A stretch of 64,000 nucleotides of DNA from HGM04593 sp045589695 (GTDB taxonomy: Bacteria > Bacteroidota > Bacteroidia > Bacteroidales > Bacteroidaceae): the NCBI GenBank assembly GCA_045589695.1, contig JAZNPP010000026.1:1-64000 (forward strand). Reading direction: 5' to 3'. Both the position numbers and the translations under genes were made by a program. This document shows, one piece after another, positions 44,048 to 55,400 of the stretch. Each line of letters starts with the position of its first letter. Positions within the stretch are counted from its first letter, which is position 1. Below the pieces are notes generated by a model. That model saw only the letters and a program-made list of their open reading frames with translations, was not told the DNA's origin and did no database searches.

Positions 44048-44808
44048 TTTAGTTCATCTATTGAGAAAACCGGACCATCTGTACAAACACACCTGTGTCC
44101 CTCTTTAGTATCTTCGACACAGCACAGGCAAGCGCCAAGACCGCATGCCATCTTATTTTCCAAGGAGACTTCACACGCTATAGCCTTCTCACGCGCGTAA
44201 CGCGCTACGGCAAGCATCATCGGCTTCGGGCCGCATGTATATATTCCGTCGAACTGTTCATTCAGAACCGAATGGCCGGTGACATATCCTTTTTCGCCGA
44301 GAGAGCCGTCCTCGGTAGTATATTCGACCCTGCCCAGCGCCTCATACGACTCACGCAAGTAGAGATCTTTTTCCGAGCGGGCACCAATGAGCAGCACGAA
44401 ATCGCAACCCCTTTTTTTAAGTTCCTGCGCCAAGTAATATAACGGCGCGGAGCCTACGCCTCCACCAACGAGCAAGTATTTGCCTCCCGACCGCTGAGGA
44501 AGAGTAAAGCCGTTGCCCAAAGGCATCAGAGTATTCAGTTTGTCCCCGGCCTTCAATGACGCCAGCCAGCGTGTGCCGTCACCGACAGCCTGGACAAGAA
44601 AACCTATTTCATTTTTTTCGGCATCGAAGCTGTGTACCGAAATCGGACGTCGCAGAACGACTGCCGGAGTATTGTCGATACGCAATTCCGCAAACTGTCC
44701 GGGAAGCGTAGCCGGCAGACTGGTTTCGCTGTGCATAACCAACAGCGCGCAGTTGGCATTCACTCGGCGAGCCTCTTTTACAGTCAAGTCTACAAGAACT
44801 TTTTTCAT
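44041..44808 (-). CDS. pyrK: Dihydroorotate dehydrogenase electron-transfer subunit
   Basis: FAD and [2Fe-2S] subunit that passes electrons from PyrD to NAD+. 255 residues. FAD-binding RRPISVHSF (about 54-62), nucleotide loop LLVGGGVGSAPLYYL (about 112-126), and the iron-sulfur motif CGLGACLCC plus HRCVCTDGPVF near the C-terminus. First gene of pyrK-pyrD with a well-formed promoter. Confidence 0.95.
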   Translation of the reverse strand: MKKVLVDLTVKEARRVNANCALLVMHSETSLPATLPGQFAELRIDNTPAVVLRRPISVHSFDAEKNEIGFLVQAVGDGTRWLASLKAGDKLNTLMPLGNGFTLPQRSGGKYLLVGGGVGSAPLYYLAQELKKRGCDFVLLIGARSEKDLYLRESYEALGRVEYTTEDGSLGEKGYVTGHSVLNEQFDGIYTCGPKPMMLAVARYAREKAIACEVSLENKMACGLGACLCCVEDTKEGHRCVCTDGPVFSIDELKW

Positions 44809-44842
44809 AGAATATTGTTATAAGCAGTTTGTTCAATTATTG

Positions 44843-44873
44843 CGAAGATACGCAATTTTAATGCAGATACAAA
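44843..44873 (-). promoter_or_regulatory. Promoter of pyrK-pyrD
   Basis: On the minus strand TTTG (44870-44873), 19 nt, then TATCTTCG (44843-44850), ending 34 nt before the pyrK ATG. This is the only TATCTTCG site here with a correctly spaced -33 box, which supports the variant as a real -7 element. Confidence 0.65.
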
Positions 44874-45070
44874 AAGTTAGGAACAATAAATTCAAGCATG
44901 GTTAAATTAACAGGCATCAATAGAGACAAGCCTGATAGAAACTTTAAGGAAAAATTAGTCAAACATATTCGCAGAGGATTGTCTATAACGGATTACAGGC
45001 AATGGTTCTTTATTTTCAGGAGGGGCGTATTAAATCAAATAATTTTATCAATGACGAAGTTTAAGGTATA

Positions 45071-45598
45071 TCATCTTTCCGGAAACAGCGTCTCATACGT
45101 GCCGTCCGTGAAATATATTCTGACCTCCTTGACTTTTTTATGCAGCTCTGCAGGCTTCTGAATAGCGTTATTGCGCACCTGGCTCGCCTTGCGTTGCGCT
45201 CTTTCCATTTGCACGGAAGAGGGCTGAGACTTCAGATGAGGCTGACGGACGGCCCTGTACTCTTCATCATGCACGGACAACATCGGCCGCCCGCTTTCAG
45301 CGACATTGGGCCCACCCATTTCCATTGCGTCGAAAAGGTTATCAGAGAGCGTATTTTCAGGCTTTTGCACGCCTTCGTGGAGCGCAACAGGCGCCTCGCC
45401 TTCACCCATGACAAGCCACTTCAAGTCTACATCAGGGAAAGCGTTGAAGATTTTTGTCATAACTTCGAGGCTCGGTTTGTTTCTGCCGCTGATAATATGC
45501 GAAACCGACGCACGCTGTATTCCTGTACGGTCAGCAAATTGCGACGATGTCAAATTGTAGCATTTCATCAATAATTCTATTCTGTCACGCTCATTCAT
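45071..45598 (-). CDS. XRE family HTH regulator
   Basis: 175 residues. Residues 5-65 form a cI-like helix-turn-helix: DRIELLMKCYNLTSSQFADR, then RASVSHIISGRNKPSLEVM and DLKWLVMGEGEAP. The middle is low-complexity and polar; the C-terminus KVKEVRIYFTDGTYETLFPER is a short beta-rich cap common in Bacteroidetes XRE proteins. No peptidase S24 domain. Stands alone next to a long non-coding stretch. An inverted repeat over its own promoter suggests autoregulation. Confidence 0.85.
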   Translation of the reverse strand: MNERDRIELLMKCYNLTSSQFADRTGIQRASVSHIISGRNKPSLEVMTKIFNAFPDVDLKWLVMGEGEAPVALHEGVQKPENTLSDNLFDAMEMGGPNVAESGRPMLSVHDEEYRAVRQPHLKSQPSSVQMERAQRKASQVRNNAIQKPAELHKKVKEVRIYFTDGTYETLFPER

Positions 45599-45610
45599 GG
45601 ATATGCAGTT

Positions 45611-45677
45611 TTTGTAAATTACAATTGTTTTGCTTAAAAAGATTTACAAAGATAATCATAAAAAATAAAACATACAA
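45611..45677 (-). promoter_or_regulatory. Promoter and candidate operator of the XRE regulator
   Basis: On the minus strand TTG (45675-45677), 20 nt, TATCTTTG (45647-45654). ATTTACAAA (45642-45650) and TTTGTAAAT (45611-45619) are a perfect 9-bp inverted repeat; one arm overlaps the -7 box and the other lies in the leader. Confidence 0.6.
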
Positions 45678-46728
45678 TATTACCATCATATCAAAAAAAA
45701 CAAACGACAGAGGCTTTTAATTTACATTTATATAAAATAACGTTTTGACAAAAGCAGTATCAAAAACGAGCCGGAATGCACAGCGGTGTTGATAGTGTTG
45801 AAACTTTAGACAAAAGGGTTTTGACGTACAAACTACATCATATTTTTTTATTAAAACATTGGAATTCATCTTGTTATCATACAGAATAAATCCTAAATAT
45901 ACACGAATTTACTGAAAAGAGTATGCTCGACGTTGAAAACATTAAAGAACAACACAAATATAAACACACCTAATCGTTGATTTTCAGCGACTTAAAGAAG
46001 AGTATTAAAAGCGTATATTTTATGTATATCGTCGTATTCAGTTATAAACAACGACCTGTTGAAAACGAATAAGCAAGCAAAACAAGATGCCACCCTGCTG
46101 AAACAATTGTAAAAAAGCACCTATACACAAAGATATATTGCGTATAAAAACACATCACGCGCAGTATACAATATTATAATAAAAACAAGAAGTATTTACA
46201 TTAATAACGTAAGAAAGAATAAGATTTTATGAATATTTATTAATTGTATGGGATGACAGAATTAAAAATACAACCTCAATACCCATTTTTTTAAAAATTC
46301 CGTACAAAATACAAGATCTTGAATTCCATTGAATTCTCAGCGGGCAAAAAACGCTACAATCAATTGAAACACAGATGTTTATACGACTTATTTTTGTATA
46401 AGGAGGCAGATATTCCTGAATTCCTGATATAAATCAACCGGTTTTTCGGTGAATTTCTACGGCATTGTCAGCAAAAAAGCATAATATACTACTCATGCCG
46501 TCGAAACATTGTATTAATCGTTAAATATTGAAGGGCAGACACGCCGGTCTGCCCCTACTGCACCAATTTTTCTTTTTAGATATTTCTCACCTAAGGTTCG
46601 AAATGACAAATATGCGGAAATTCATAGTCTTGTCATTTTAAATACAGTGAAAATCCTTTTCGCATAAACAATGTATCCCGTTAATCACAGCGAATGACAC
46701 CAACATTCTCTAAAAACCTTTCAGGCAT
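45678..46728. other. AT-rich gene-free stretch
   Basis: About 1.05 kb with no frame worth calling on either strand. It contains the REP-like palindrome at 46533-46554, an isolated + strand match to TAnnTTTG (TATTTTTG at 46389-46396) with no gene behind it, and a GAATTC direct pair near 46322-46337. I see nothing else that I can support. Confidence 0.6.
46533..46554. repeat. REP-like palindrome
   Basis: GGGCAGAC-(ACGCCG)-GTCTGCCC followed by CTAC. GC-rich inside an AT-rich stretch, and of the GGGC...GCCC-CTAC form known as dispersed palindromic repeats in many bacteria. Genome copy number not tested. Confidence 0.5.
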
Positions 46729-49236
46729 TTACTTTACAAACACCTTTCTCACTCCTGAGCTGCTCTTGACAATATAAATCCCGCGCTGCAGCTTAGGCAT
46801 GACGCCATTCACGGCATCACCGGCCTTTATGCCGGAAACGGTATATATCTCAGCATTGCCGTCATCTCCAGTAACAGACTCAACAAAGGTGTCATTGCCT
46901 AAGGCAATTGTCTGATACGTCGTATATGAAGATGTCTCATTATTAGCGGAACGGGCTCTTACACGATACTTGTATATACCTGTACTCAAATCTTTGAATT
47001 CATAGCTTGTGTCGCTTGTCGTAACGGATGCGACAAGCTCGTTTTTGCTTGATGTATACAACGACACCTTAAGGTCATCTATGTTCGCGCGTCTCGACCC
47101 TGTACTCTCGTCGGTGCTGAGGGCAACATAAAACTCTCCGTTCACGTCAGCTTTCAGTTCCACCTGCAATCCGCCTGCCGAGGGAACGACTGTTTTCGTC
47201 GCTAAAAGTTCATCTTCAAAATTGAGAATCTCTACGGTAAGCTTGACATCAGTATCTTTGCTGTTGAAAAGCATGGTCTTCAAAGTCACGCAGACATTTC
47301 CGTTCGCATTAAGATATGGAGTAAGGATGTATCCGGAATCGTTTTTTGAGCCCAACCGTACTACTCCATTCTCGCTGTATATATTATAAGCTTCCCAGCC
47401 GTCCGATGACATATATTCATCTACCGTATCTTCAATTCTCAAGTTGGCTTCAGTGCAGTTCATGAAATCCTCAGTAAAAACATTAACCGCATCCCCTTCG
47501 CCTTCGCCTGCCTCTACAGAACGGTACAGTTCCACGTCATATTCTACGGCGTCATCGACAGCGCTCCAGTTAGCGACGAACGAGTTGTCGGTAACGCCTG
47601 TCGCAGGGCTCAGGACGGGGGCTCCGAATGAACTCATGAACCTGAACGATACAATATCATTCTCGTATTTGATGTCCGTGACAGGCTTGTTCAAATAGCT
47701 GCCCTTAAAGACCTTTGCTGCAGGCAACGATGTATTTGTAAACTCGGTGTTGCCGGCTTTTCCGGGCCACAAGTCTCCTGCCATATTCTCATAGAACTCT
47801 TCTTCTTTATTCGATTCGTAGAACATCAGTTCATTGTCTGCCGGCACTATCTGAAATCTCGGATGTCCTCGTTCTACGTTAATTTCATTATTATTCCAAG
47901 CAAAATCGTCATAATCGACATGAATAATCATCATTCCGTCGCTTGCAAGTTCCTGGTCCCACCCCTCTCTTTTGCGGTTTTCAAGAATAAAATACTCATT
48001 AGGGTTGGCATCGTTCACTATCTTGTAGCCTACACCGCCTTGAGTCTGCGGTTTCATGGAATATGTTCCTTTTTCTGTCAGTGTTTCGAGCTTTTTCCAA
48101 CCGCACGCATCTTTCTGATAAGAGTTATAACCGACAGGCAGATATCCGTATGCGACATGATTGCCGTTGTCCATCAAATCCCATTCGTCCATGCCCCAAT
48201 TTCCCGACTCGCCGCTGACATCATATATATCGTACAAACCGAGACAATGAGAGAACTCATGGCACATAGTGCCTATTCCGGCCATTACTTTTCCAATGTG
48301 CAGCTCCGCTTCTTCGTTGGCGTTCAATTCAGAACTGCATGCATACACGTTGCATTTCACGCCATCCGCGTTCACACCCCTGCCAAGCTCCCGCGACACA
48401 AGCCACTGATGCGGCCAAATAGTATTCTCATCGGCACCGTTAGCCTCCGAGTATCCCGCATATATACAATATACGAATTCCACCTCGCCGTCGCCGTCAT
48501 TGTCATATTTAGAGAAATCGACATTCGCATCGGCTCCCATTATAGCGTCTCGTATCATTTCGCCGGGCTTGCCGTCCACTCCATTAACATTTGCGCCGTA
48601 ATATGCCATATTTTGGGGGAGAGTTATAATATCCGTTGGAATGAAATTCGGTTTGAACTGTCCTTCAGACTGTGCTATAAAATAGTCTCTCGCGCTGCCG
48701 TACGTGGTTATGCCGCCTATGGTATTTAATGTATACCCTTCTTCGTTCAGCATACGGTCAATATCGTTTTTAGTGAAAGTGAACTTGACATCTTTGTACT
48801 CGACAAGCAGAACAGGTACATTCACTTCTCCAATCGGCTTAATGCTTGCTCCCGCACGTTTTGCCGCCGTACGGTATGTTGCAGAACGTTTCGCGTGTGA
48901 TTTTAAAATATTGCTCTTTACGCTTTCAATATCGATTGATGACAGCAATTCAATCTCTTCGCTACCACGTTCGTCCTTATTATGAGCGAGGCGGTTTGTA
49001 GAAACAAGTTCGCCGTCAGCCGACAGAGTTGCATACGAGAAATCACCGTCAGGTTCTTTTATCAAGTACTTACCGTCTATTGTGGTATAATAGCGGAACG
49101 CTTCATCACCTTTCAACACTACGCTCAACACGGTTCCGTCCGACTGCTTTACCGTTCTGGGCTTACGGTTCGAAGGTACAGCCATTGCTACAAAGCACAC
49201 CAGCAACAAAACCAGAAACAAAGAAAACCTCTTCAT
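46729..49236 (-). CDS. Secreted M6 family metalloprotease
   Basis: 835 residues from the ATG complementary to 49234-49236 (MKRFSLFLVLLLVCFVAMA), a clean signal peptide. The immune-inhibitor-A-type zinc motif HEFSHCLGLYD is at about 327-337, preceded by the calcium-type run DGDGEVEFVYCIYAGYSEANG (only its first part is acidic). After residue 550 a fibronectin-like module (APVLSPATGVTDNSFVANWS) and a jelly-roll module follow. The C-terminus GIYIVKSSSGVRKVFVK resembles a type A sorting/anchoring tail. Probably degrades host or dietary protein at the surface. Same strand as the giant surface protein, 190 nt downstream of it. Confidence 0.9.
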   Translation of the reverse strand: MKRFSLFLVLLLVCFVAMAVPSNRKPRTVKQSDGTVLSVVLKGDEAFRYYTTIDGKYLIKEPDGDFSYATLSADGELVSTNRLAHNKDERGSEEIELLSSIDIESVKSNILKSHAKRSATYRTAAKRAGASIKPIGEVNVPVLLVEYKDVKFTFTKNDIDRMLNEEGYTLNTIGGITTYGSARDYFIAQSEGQFKPNFIPTDIITLPQNMAYYGANVNGVDGKPGEMIRDAIMGADANVDFSKYDNDGDGEVEFVYCIYAGYSEANGADENTIWPHQWLVSRELGRGVNADGVKCNVYACSSELNANEEAELHIGKVMAGIGTMCHEFSHCLGLYDIYDVSGESGNWGMDEWDLMDNGNHVAYGYLPVGYNSYQKDACGWKKLETLTEKGTYSMKPQTQGGVGYKIVNDANPNEYFILENRKREGWDQELASDGMMIIHVDYDDFAWNNNEINVERGHPRFQIVPADNELMFYESNKEEEFYENMAGDLWPGKAGNTEFTNTSLPAAKVFKGSYLNKPVTDIKYENDIVSFRFMSSFGAPVLSPATGVTDNSFVANWSAVDDAVEYDVELYRSVEAGEGEGDAVNVFTEDFMNCTEANLRIEDTVDEYMSSDGWEAYNIYSENGVVRLGSKNDSGYILTPYLNANGNVCVTLKTMLFNSKDTDVKLTVEILNFEDELLATKTVVPSAGGLQVELKADVNGEFYVALSTDESTGSRRANIDDLKVSLYTSSKNELVASVTTSDTSYEFKDLSTGIYKYRVRARSANNETSSYTTYQTIALGNDTFVESVTGDDGNAEIYTVSGIKAGDAVNGVMPKLQRGIYIVKSSSGVRKVFVK

Positions 49237-49270
49237 ATTATATTTTTTTATTCTGCATTTTAAAATCATG

Positions 49271-49278
49271 CAAAATTA
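49271..49278 (-). promoter_or_regulatory. -7 element of the M6 protease gene
   Basis: Minus-strand TAATTTTGC, ending 34 nt before the ATG; no spaced TTG seen. Confidence 0.5.
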
Positions 49279-49371
49279 ATGAATATTCTCGACTTTTCAT
49301 ACATCATAAATATAAATGCCATTTTTTTAACTTTTTTGCTACCCTATTTTTTCATCCGTTCCCGATACGAA

Positions 49372-49406
49372 ACAGGGTGGCCCGTTATTCTTTCGGGCCA
49401 CCCTGT
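49372..49406 (-). terminator. Terminator of the giant surface-protein gene
   Basis: 13-bp GC-rich stem (49372-49384 / 49394-49406), 9-nt loop, 20 nt after the stop; short TTT on the minus strand. Confidence 0.75.
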
Positions 49407-49426
49407 CAATCTTTACATCACACGTT

Positions 49427-52400
49427 TTACTTCACTCTCACTCCCGTCAAGGTATACTTTGAGCCGTCGGGCATGAGAATAAACATCACCCCTTTCTCTA
49501 TTACCTTCTTCACGCACGGCGTACCCTCGCCGAACATGAAGCCGACATTCGTGATGTCATACTCGCCCACGGCAGTGATTAGGCAGGAGTTGCCGCCGTC
49601 GGCTACGCCAATGCGTCCCCCGGGCCCCCAGTCGTCTATCACTAAAGCACGGTATTTCTCCACATTCACGAAATGCGCATTGTCAAAGTATACTACAAAG
49701 GTATTCTGGTACGCACCCGGCTTGAAGCATACCGCATCCAACGGAATGGCGCCCAACGAACCGTCCTTGTTCACATACTTTCCTTCTGCAGGATGATACA
49801 GGTAATGCGTAGTGCCGCCGTCGTGGCTGATGAATGAGAATCGCTGACGTGCATCGTCGCTGTCGGATACGACGCCGAGCTCAATGTTGGACTGCAGTCT
49901 GTTTCCTCCTCTCGCCACTATCCACGAGGTAGCTCCGTACTCATGGTGCGGCTGCGTTACGTGGTATAGCGTCTCGTTATCCAGCTCGGGCTTAGGTTCT
50001 GTAACCGTATTCTCTTCGGCCTTGACAGCAATTGCGGTATTCATCACCATGACAGCCGGGAAGGTGTGGCTCTGGTCATATACCAATCCGTTGTTCTCTA
50101 TGGTGCGGGCACGTGAGAACATCTTGAAGCTGAAGGCGTTGTAGCCGTCACCCGGGAATGTCACCTCAAGATAGTGGTCCTCAGCCGGCATGTTCTTCCA
50201 TGCCGAGTGGAAATAGGTTCCTGTCTGTCCGTCGAAGAGAGCGGCGAAGCCTCCGCCGTCTGTCGCAGTAGGATTCAAGGCGTTATGGTCGGCGTTAGAG
50301 ACAACGTTGCTCGCAGCAAGCGCAATCTTGCTTCCGTTCTCATCGTAGAACTCTAATTCAGAGAGACAGAAGTACTTGGTATCTCCCTTAGTGCTATTCA
50401 CGGTGATGCGCAGCTTCGTAACCTTGCCAGCTTCTCCACGATACAGCGGTGAGGCATATACGGCAATCTTTTCCGTTAGGTTATGCCATTCAGTGCCGTC
50501 AATCCAGCCGTTGGTGCCGGGCGTGAAGCGAGTCGCAAAGGCGAGCTCGTCCGTTCCGGGGGCGGGCACTACGCTATTCTGGGTATAAACAGCATTCACT
50601 GTCAGGTCACTTTGCACGTTGGTGAACGACTTGTCCCAGCCCGTGAAGGTATATCCCTCACGTGTTGGCTCTGCAGGAGCTGTAGCCGCTTGGCCTTTCT
50701 GTACGCTCTCGCTCTTCAGCACCGTGCCGTCCCAGTCACAGAAGGTTACCGTATATTCAGGTTCGGGGGCGGGGCTTACTACGCCTATTGCCTCCACGGT
50801 AATCTGGCGTGTGGCGGAAATGTCGGTACCGTCGATGGTAGTAGCCTGCACGGTCACCACACCACCCGCATTTGGTTTTTTGGCTGTAAGAATACCGCTC
50901 GAGGCTATGGTAGCCAAGTCATTGCCGCCGACAATCTCCCAACGCACATTTCGCAAGGTAGCCGATGCGGGCAAAATCTCGGCATAGAGAGCCAACACGG
51001 GATTATCCTCGTTCATCTTGTACTTCTTGGTAGCCGAGAGTATCGACACGCTGTTGGCATAGACGACGGTGTTGGCCATATTGCCGTTCACCACATTGCT
51101 CTGCCCCTTGAATCCGGCAGCTCTCGCCGTAGCTCTGTTCATGCCGGGAGCATAGGAAGCTCCCTGTTCCAGCACATACTCAATGGCATAGTATGGAGCA
51201 TTGGCGTCGGGTGCATAGTCGGTGTATGTAGTGTGACGGCTGCTAACCGAAGCTATTTCCTTTAAGTTATCAGGCGAAGCGCCTCGCAGGATATTGTAGC
51301 CCAGCACGCTTTCTCCCTCATAGGCACTCCAGATAAGGTTCCAGGTATTGTTGGTCAATCCACGGTTGATAGTAAGGTGCGAGGTCGTATGCGGTTTGCT
51401 GTAAGGCACGGTTATTTCAAGTTCAGGAAGCACAGCCTGCAGCACATAACATTCCGATTGTACGGCAGCATTGGAAGAATAGTCGGTATATGCCATATCA
51501 GAGACATTCGCCACGCCAATCTCCACATATTGATTGCGACGGTTGGTTTCCTTCAAGATACGCACTTCAGCACATGCGTTAGTATAGTTCCAACGAATAA
51601 TATTATGTCCTTCGGCGTCAGTTGTAACTACGTATATTTGAATCAATTCGGACAATCCTTCAACCTTACTTTCGCAGTTGTACACCGTTTCACAACCACT
51701 TGCGTTAGTCAAGGTAATCCTGAAATACAATTTTTCATTATTAGTATTCAAAGTGATTTTATTGCCTTCTATTTTTATTTCGTCTTCATTATATGCACTT
51801 AACGGGTAATAAGAGCCGGGGTTCCCTGTCGTACTCACTCGCCATTCCACCTTTACGCCTTCGGGAATCTTGACTTCATTCGTAGTATAGTTAAATAATC
51901 TCGGTATATAAATATTATACGGTTCCTCCTCTACATAAATCATACGTGTCGTCACCTTGTCCCCTAATGTCAAAGTCACCGTCTTGGTGCCCGTTGTATT
52001 CCAGTAAAGGTCATAGGGACCATAGCCGGAGCCCGATTCGACTTTAGCGCCATCAAAATCCCACACCGGAGTTTCTGTTGACTGCGAGCCGGCATAGGTA
52101 AGTCGCGCTATGTCTCCCGAACAAACCGATGCAGGAGAGGCAATTGCACAAACCTCCTCCACTGCTACAGTGATGGGGGCTGTGAAGACGCTCCAGTCGC
52201 CCTGCAGGTCAATAGCCTGCAATTGAATTTCATATTCGCCAATGGGCAATACGCTATTTGGAACAAGGTATTGCTTGGCAGTGATGTAATTGAAGTTGCT
52301 TAAAGGCGCCGCATTCGAGTTGCAGGCATTCTGCGGCGAGATAATGTAGGCTCCCTCTCCGCTTGCGCCCTTCTTCTTCACCGACAGATTATAGCGCATA

Positions 52401-55400
52401 TGAGTACCGGGGGTAGCATCGTCCGCAGCGTGGTTCCACTCAATGAGCAGTCCCTCGTCGGTCTGCACGGCACGCACATTTGTCGGTGCGGAAGGTCGCT
52501 CATTGGCCGGGCCATGAATCGTTACTATACCAAAATTGGCTGATGCATTATTTGAGAGATTGTACCAATTGAGGCAGAACGCCCATGGATGATTCGGGAG
52601 TTTAACAGCTTCCTGTTTAAGACAATATAAATTGCAATGTAGCACGAAACCTTGCTGAATGACCCCGCCCGCACCGAAATAGTGCACATAATAGCCATAC
52701 CCGGCATTGCCTTTCGATTCGTCCTGCTGATTGGTCATCACATCCAAGTATCCGTTATTGTCGAGGTCGATGACTTGCATGTAATGGGCTCTACTGTCTA
52801 TATAATAACGGCCAAGCTCACCCACCGGCAATACATAGGGAGCCGCAAAACGCTCATTCTGTTCATTCCAGAGAATGTAGGGGGCTCCGTCTTGACGCAT
52901 GGACAGGAAGTCAAGGTATCCATCGTTATTCATATCCACGAAGTAGCGAACCAATTCATCAAGATTGTCTTTGTATATATCTTCGGCGAAAGGTATGGTC
53001 ATAGTTTCAAACACACAGTTACCTTTATTGACAAGTACGCTCAGGCCTTGATAACAACTATTATCCATCGCATATGCGCATATATCGGTAAAGCCATCGT
53101 GGTTGATATCAGCGAAGAAGCATCCCTGGCTGTTAAATGACGGGAATTTCATATTCAGGGGTGTAATGAGTCGTTCCTGATAAGATCCATCAGGTTGCTT
53201 AATGCCTAAATAATTCTTATAATAGTTTCCCCCATCATACTGGGAAAGCGTATAGCCCGTCAAATCGAAGTTACCGTCATGTGTAAAGTCTACATAACTA
53301 TTCTCAAATTTATACTTATCATTAAAATCAAAGATAGCCTCAAGATTTTCATCCTCCTTCTTGGCCTTCATATTCAAGGTGCCGTTGTGAGGAAGATAGT
53401 AACAATTTCTATCGTTATAATCAATAAACAGAAAGTCCATTGCTCCATTGTGGTCCCAGTCATACCAGAAACCTTTACCCAATGATAGTCCCGTATTCCA
53501 CACACCGGCAGCTTGGGCAAACGAGAAGTTCGCATCACCCTTGAAAATGGCTTCACCGCCTACGTCTGCTACATCCCAATAACCGTCCATATTATAGTCA
53601 GCCATACGTTTGAAAAGGGGATCGTTATAACTATTCTCCAATAAATCTTCCCACTCGGTCGCGAATATTTCAATCAGGTCGGTATAGTTTGGCATTACGT
53701 TCACCGGCACCACATACGATGCGCTGATGCCATCGGCAGCGGTCACGGTGTGCGTGATAATCTTTTCGCCCGCGGCATTGAAGACAACTTCCACCTCATG
53801 GCCATCGCCTGTGCATACGCCATCTTCGGCTATCCATGTATGGGTGAAGCCGTCGGGCATAGCAGGTGCGGTAGCGGTCAGCGATACGCCACAGCCCACC
53901 TCGGCTGTGCTTATGCGGAAGTCGGCCACAAAGCCGTTATGTTCCACAACAGCCTCTTCGCTCCATGCCGAGCCCGCATGCTGAGCATCGATGGTCTGCA
54001 CCGATACATATATGGCGCAGGGGCGGCGTTGCGTAAGATCGAGCGTATAGTTGTGGAACTTGCTCATGTTGCCATCCAAGAAGTTGCGGCGAGCGCCATC
54101 GGCATTGGCATGGGCACGGAGGATGTCGTCGCCGCCCGGTATGGTACCCACACGCAGAGCATAGGTGAGGTCGCTTGCGGCTGTGCGGTCGTCGCTGCCG
54201 TCGCCCCAGCTGATGGTGAGCATACCGTTGTTATAGTTCAGTTCGGGCTTTGCAGGAGCTGCGGGAGCAGTGTTCGGCGTACCTATAACGCTACGGGCAG
54301 GAACACCTTGGACATTCGCCCACACATCCATATACCCATCGCTATTGATGTCCTCAGCGCTTATTTTCCCCTTATTGACATTATTGCCATCGGAAATCGT
54401 CACCAAGGACTCGGGCTGTGAGAAGGTTTTGTTTGGCTGGCCTTTGAGCCATACGACATCCTGATTTGTCTTTCCTGAGAAGTCACCTCGGAACGCCAGC
54501 AGGTCGTAGTATCCGTCGCCATCCAAATCCTGGCAATTAGAGAAGAGCAGGTTGTTGTCGCCATAGTCCTGCTCGTCGAGCTGAGTGAACTGTCCCGTGC
54601 CGTCGTTGTCGAAGAACATAGTGTAGGCATAGCCCGTGCTATTGAGGGGAGCCGAGAAGGTGACGAGGATGTCCACATCGCCATCACGGTCAAAGTCGTA
54701 GCAATACATTTCACGGTCTACCTGTATATTCTCGTACAGTGTCTGTTGTTCAAAGTCGCCTCCGCCACGGTATATGGCCACCCACAGTTCCTTACCTGGG
54801 AAGATGAAGTCCTGGATGTGGTCGCCATTGAGATCGGCCACCATTACAGAACCACCGAGTACAGTGTGAATCCAACGGCCATCACCGGTATTATAATATA
54901 GTATGCCCTCCTTTTCGTTGATGAGGTCTACATAGCCGTCGGCATTGAGGTCGAGCGCACGTGTAGGCGCTGCCACGGAGGGGTTCATGCCTTGAGCGCG
55001 CATCTGCGGAACATCGGCGTCTCGGTACGGGGGAGCCGAAGCTAACGCCACACCCGAGAATATCACAGGTGAGGGGCGCGGCGCTCTGTTGGAGTAGTCG
55101 CTGTACCAATCATCGGGGTCGAAGGAAGCCTCGAATTCCGCTTCCGTAACTACTTGCATGAATTGCTCCACGAACGAGCCGTCGGCCTGCTGCACCATCA
55201 CACTGAAGCCGCTGCGGCTGTCGCTTCTTCTCTTCAGGTAGTCGATGCGGCCGTCGTTATTGACATCAAAGTTGGTAATAATCAGGGTACCGTTCTCAAA
55301 CACATGTGAGCCACCCTGCGAGATGTACGAACCATAATAGCCAGAGCCCTGGAAATAGCCTCCGTCATGCTCTATGCTGATATCAATTGCCCCATCACCA

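Noticed and set aside
44898..45161. 87-codon frame between pyrK and the XRE gene
   Set aside because: Its second half is antisense to the XRE gene, it has no recognisable domain, and no promoter is seen.
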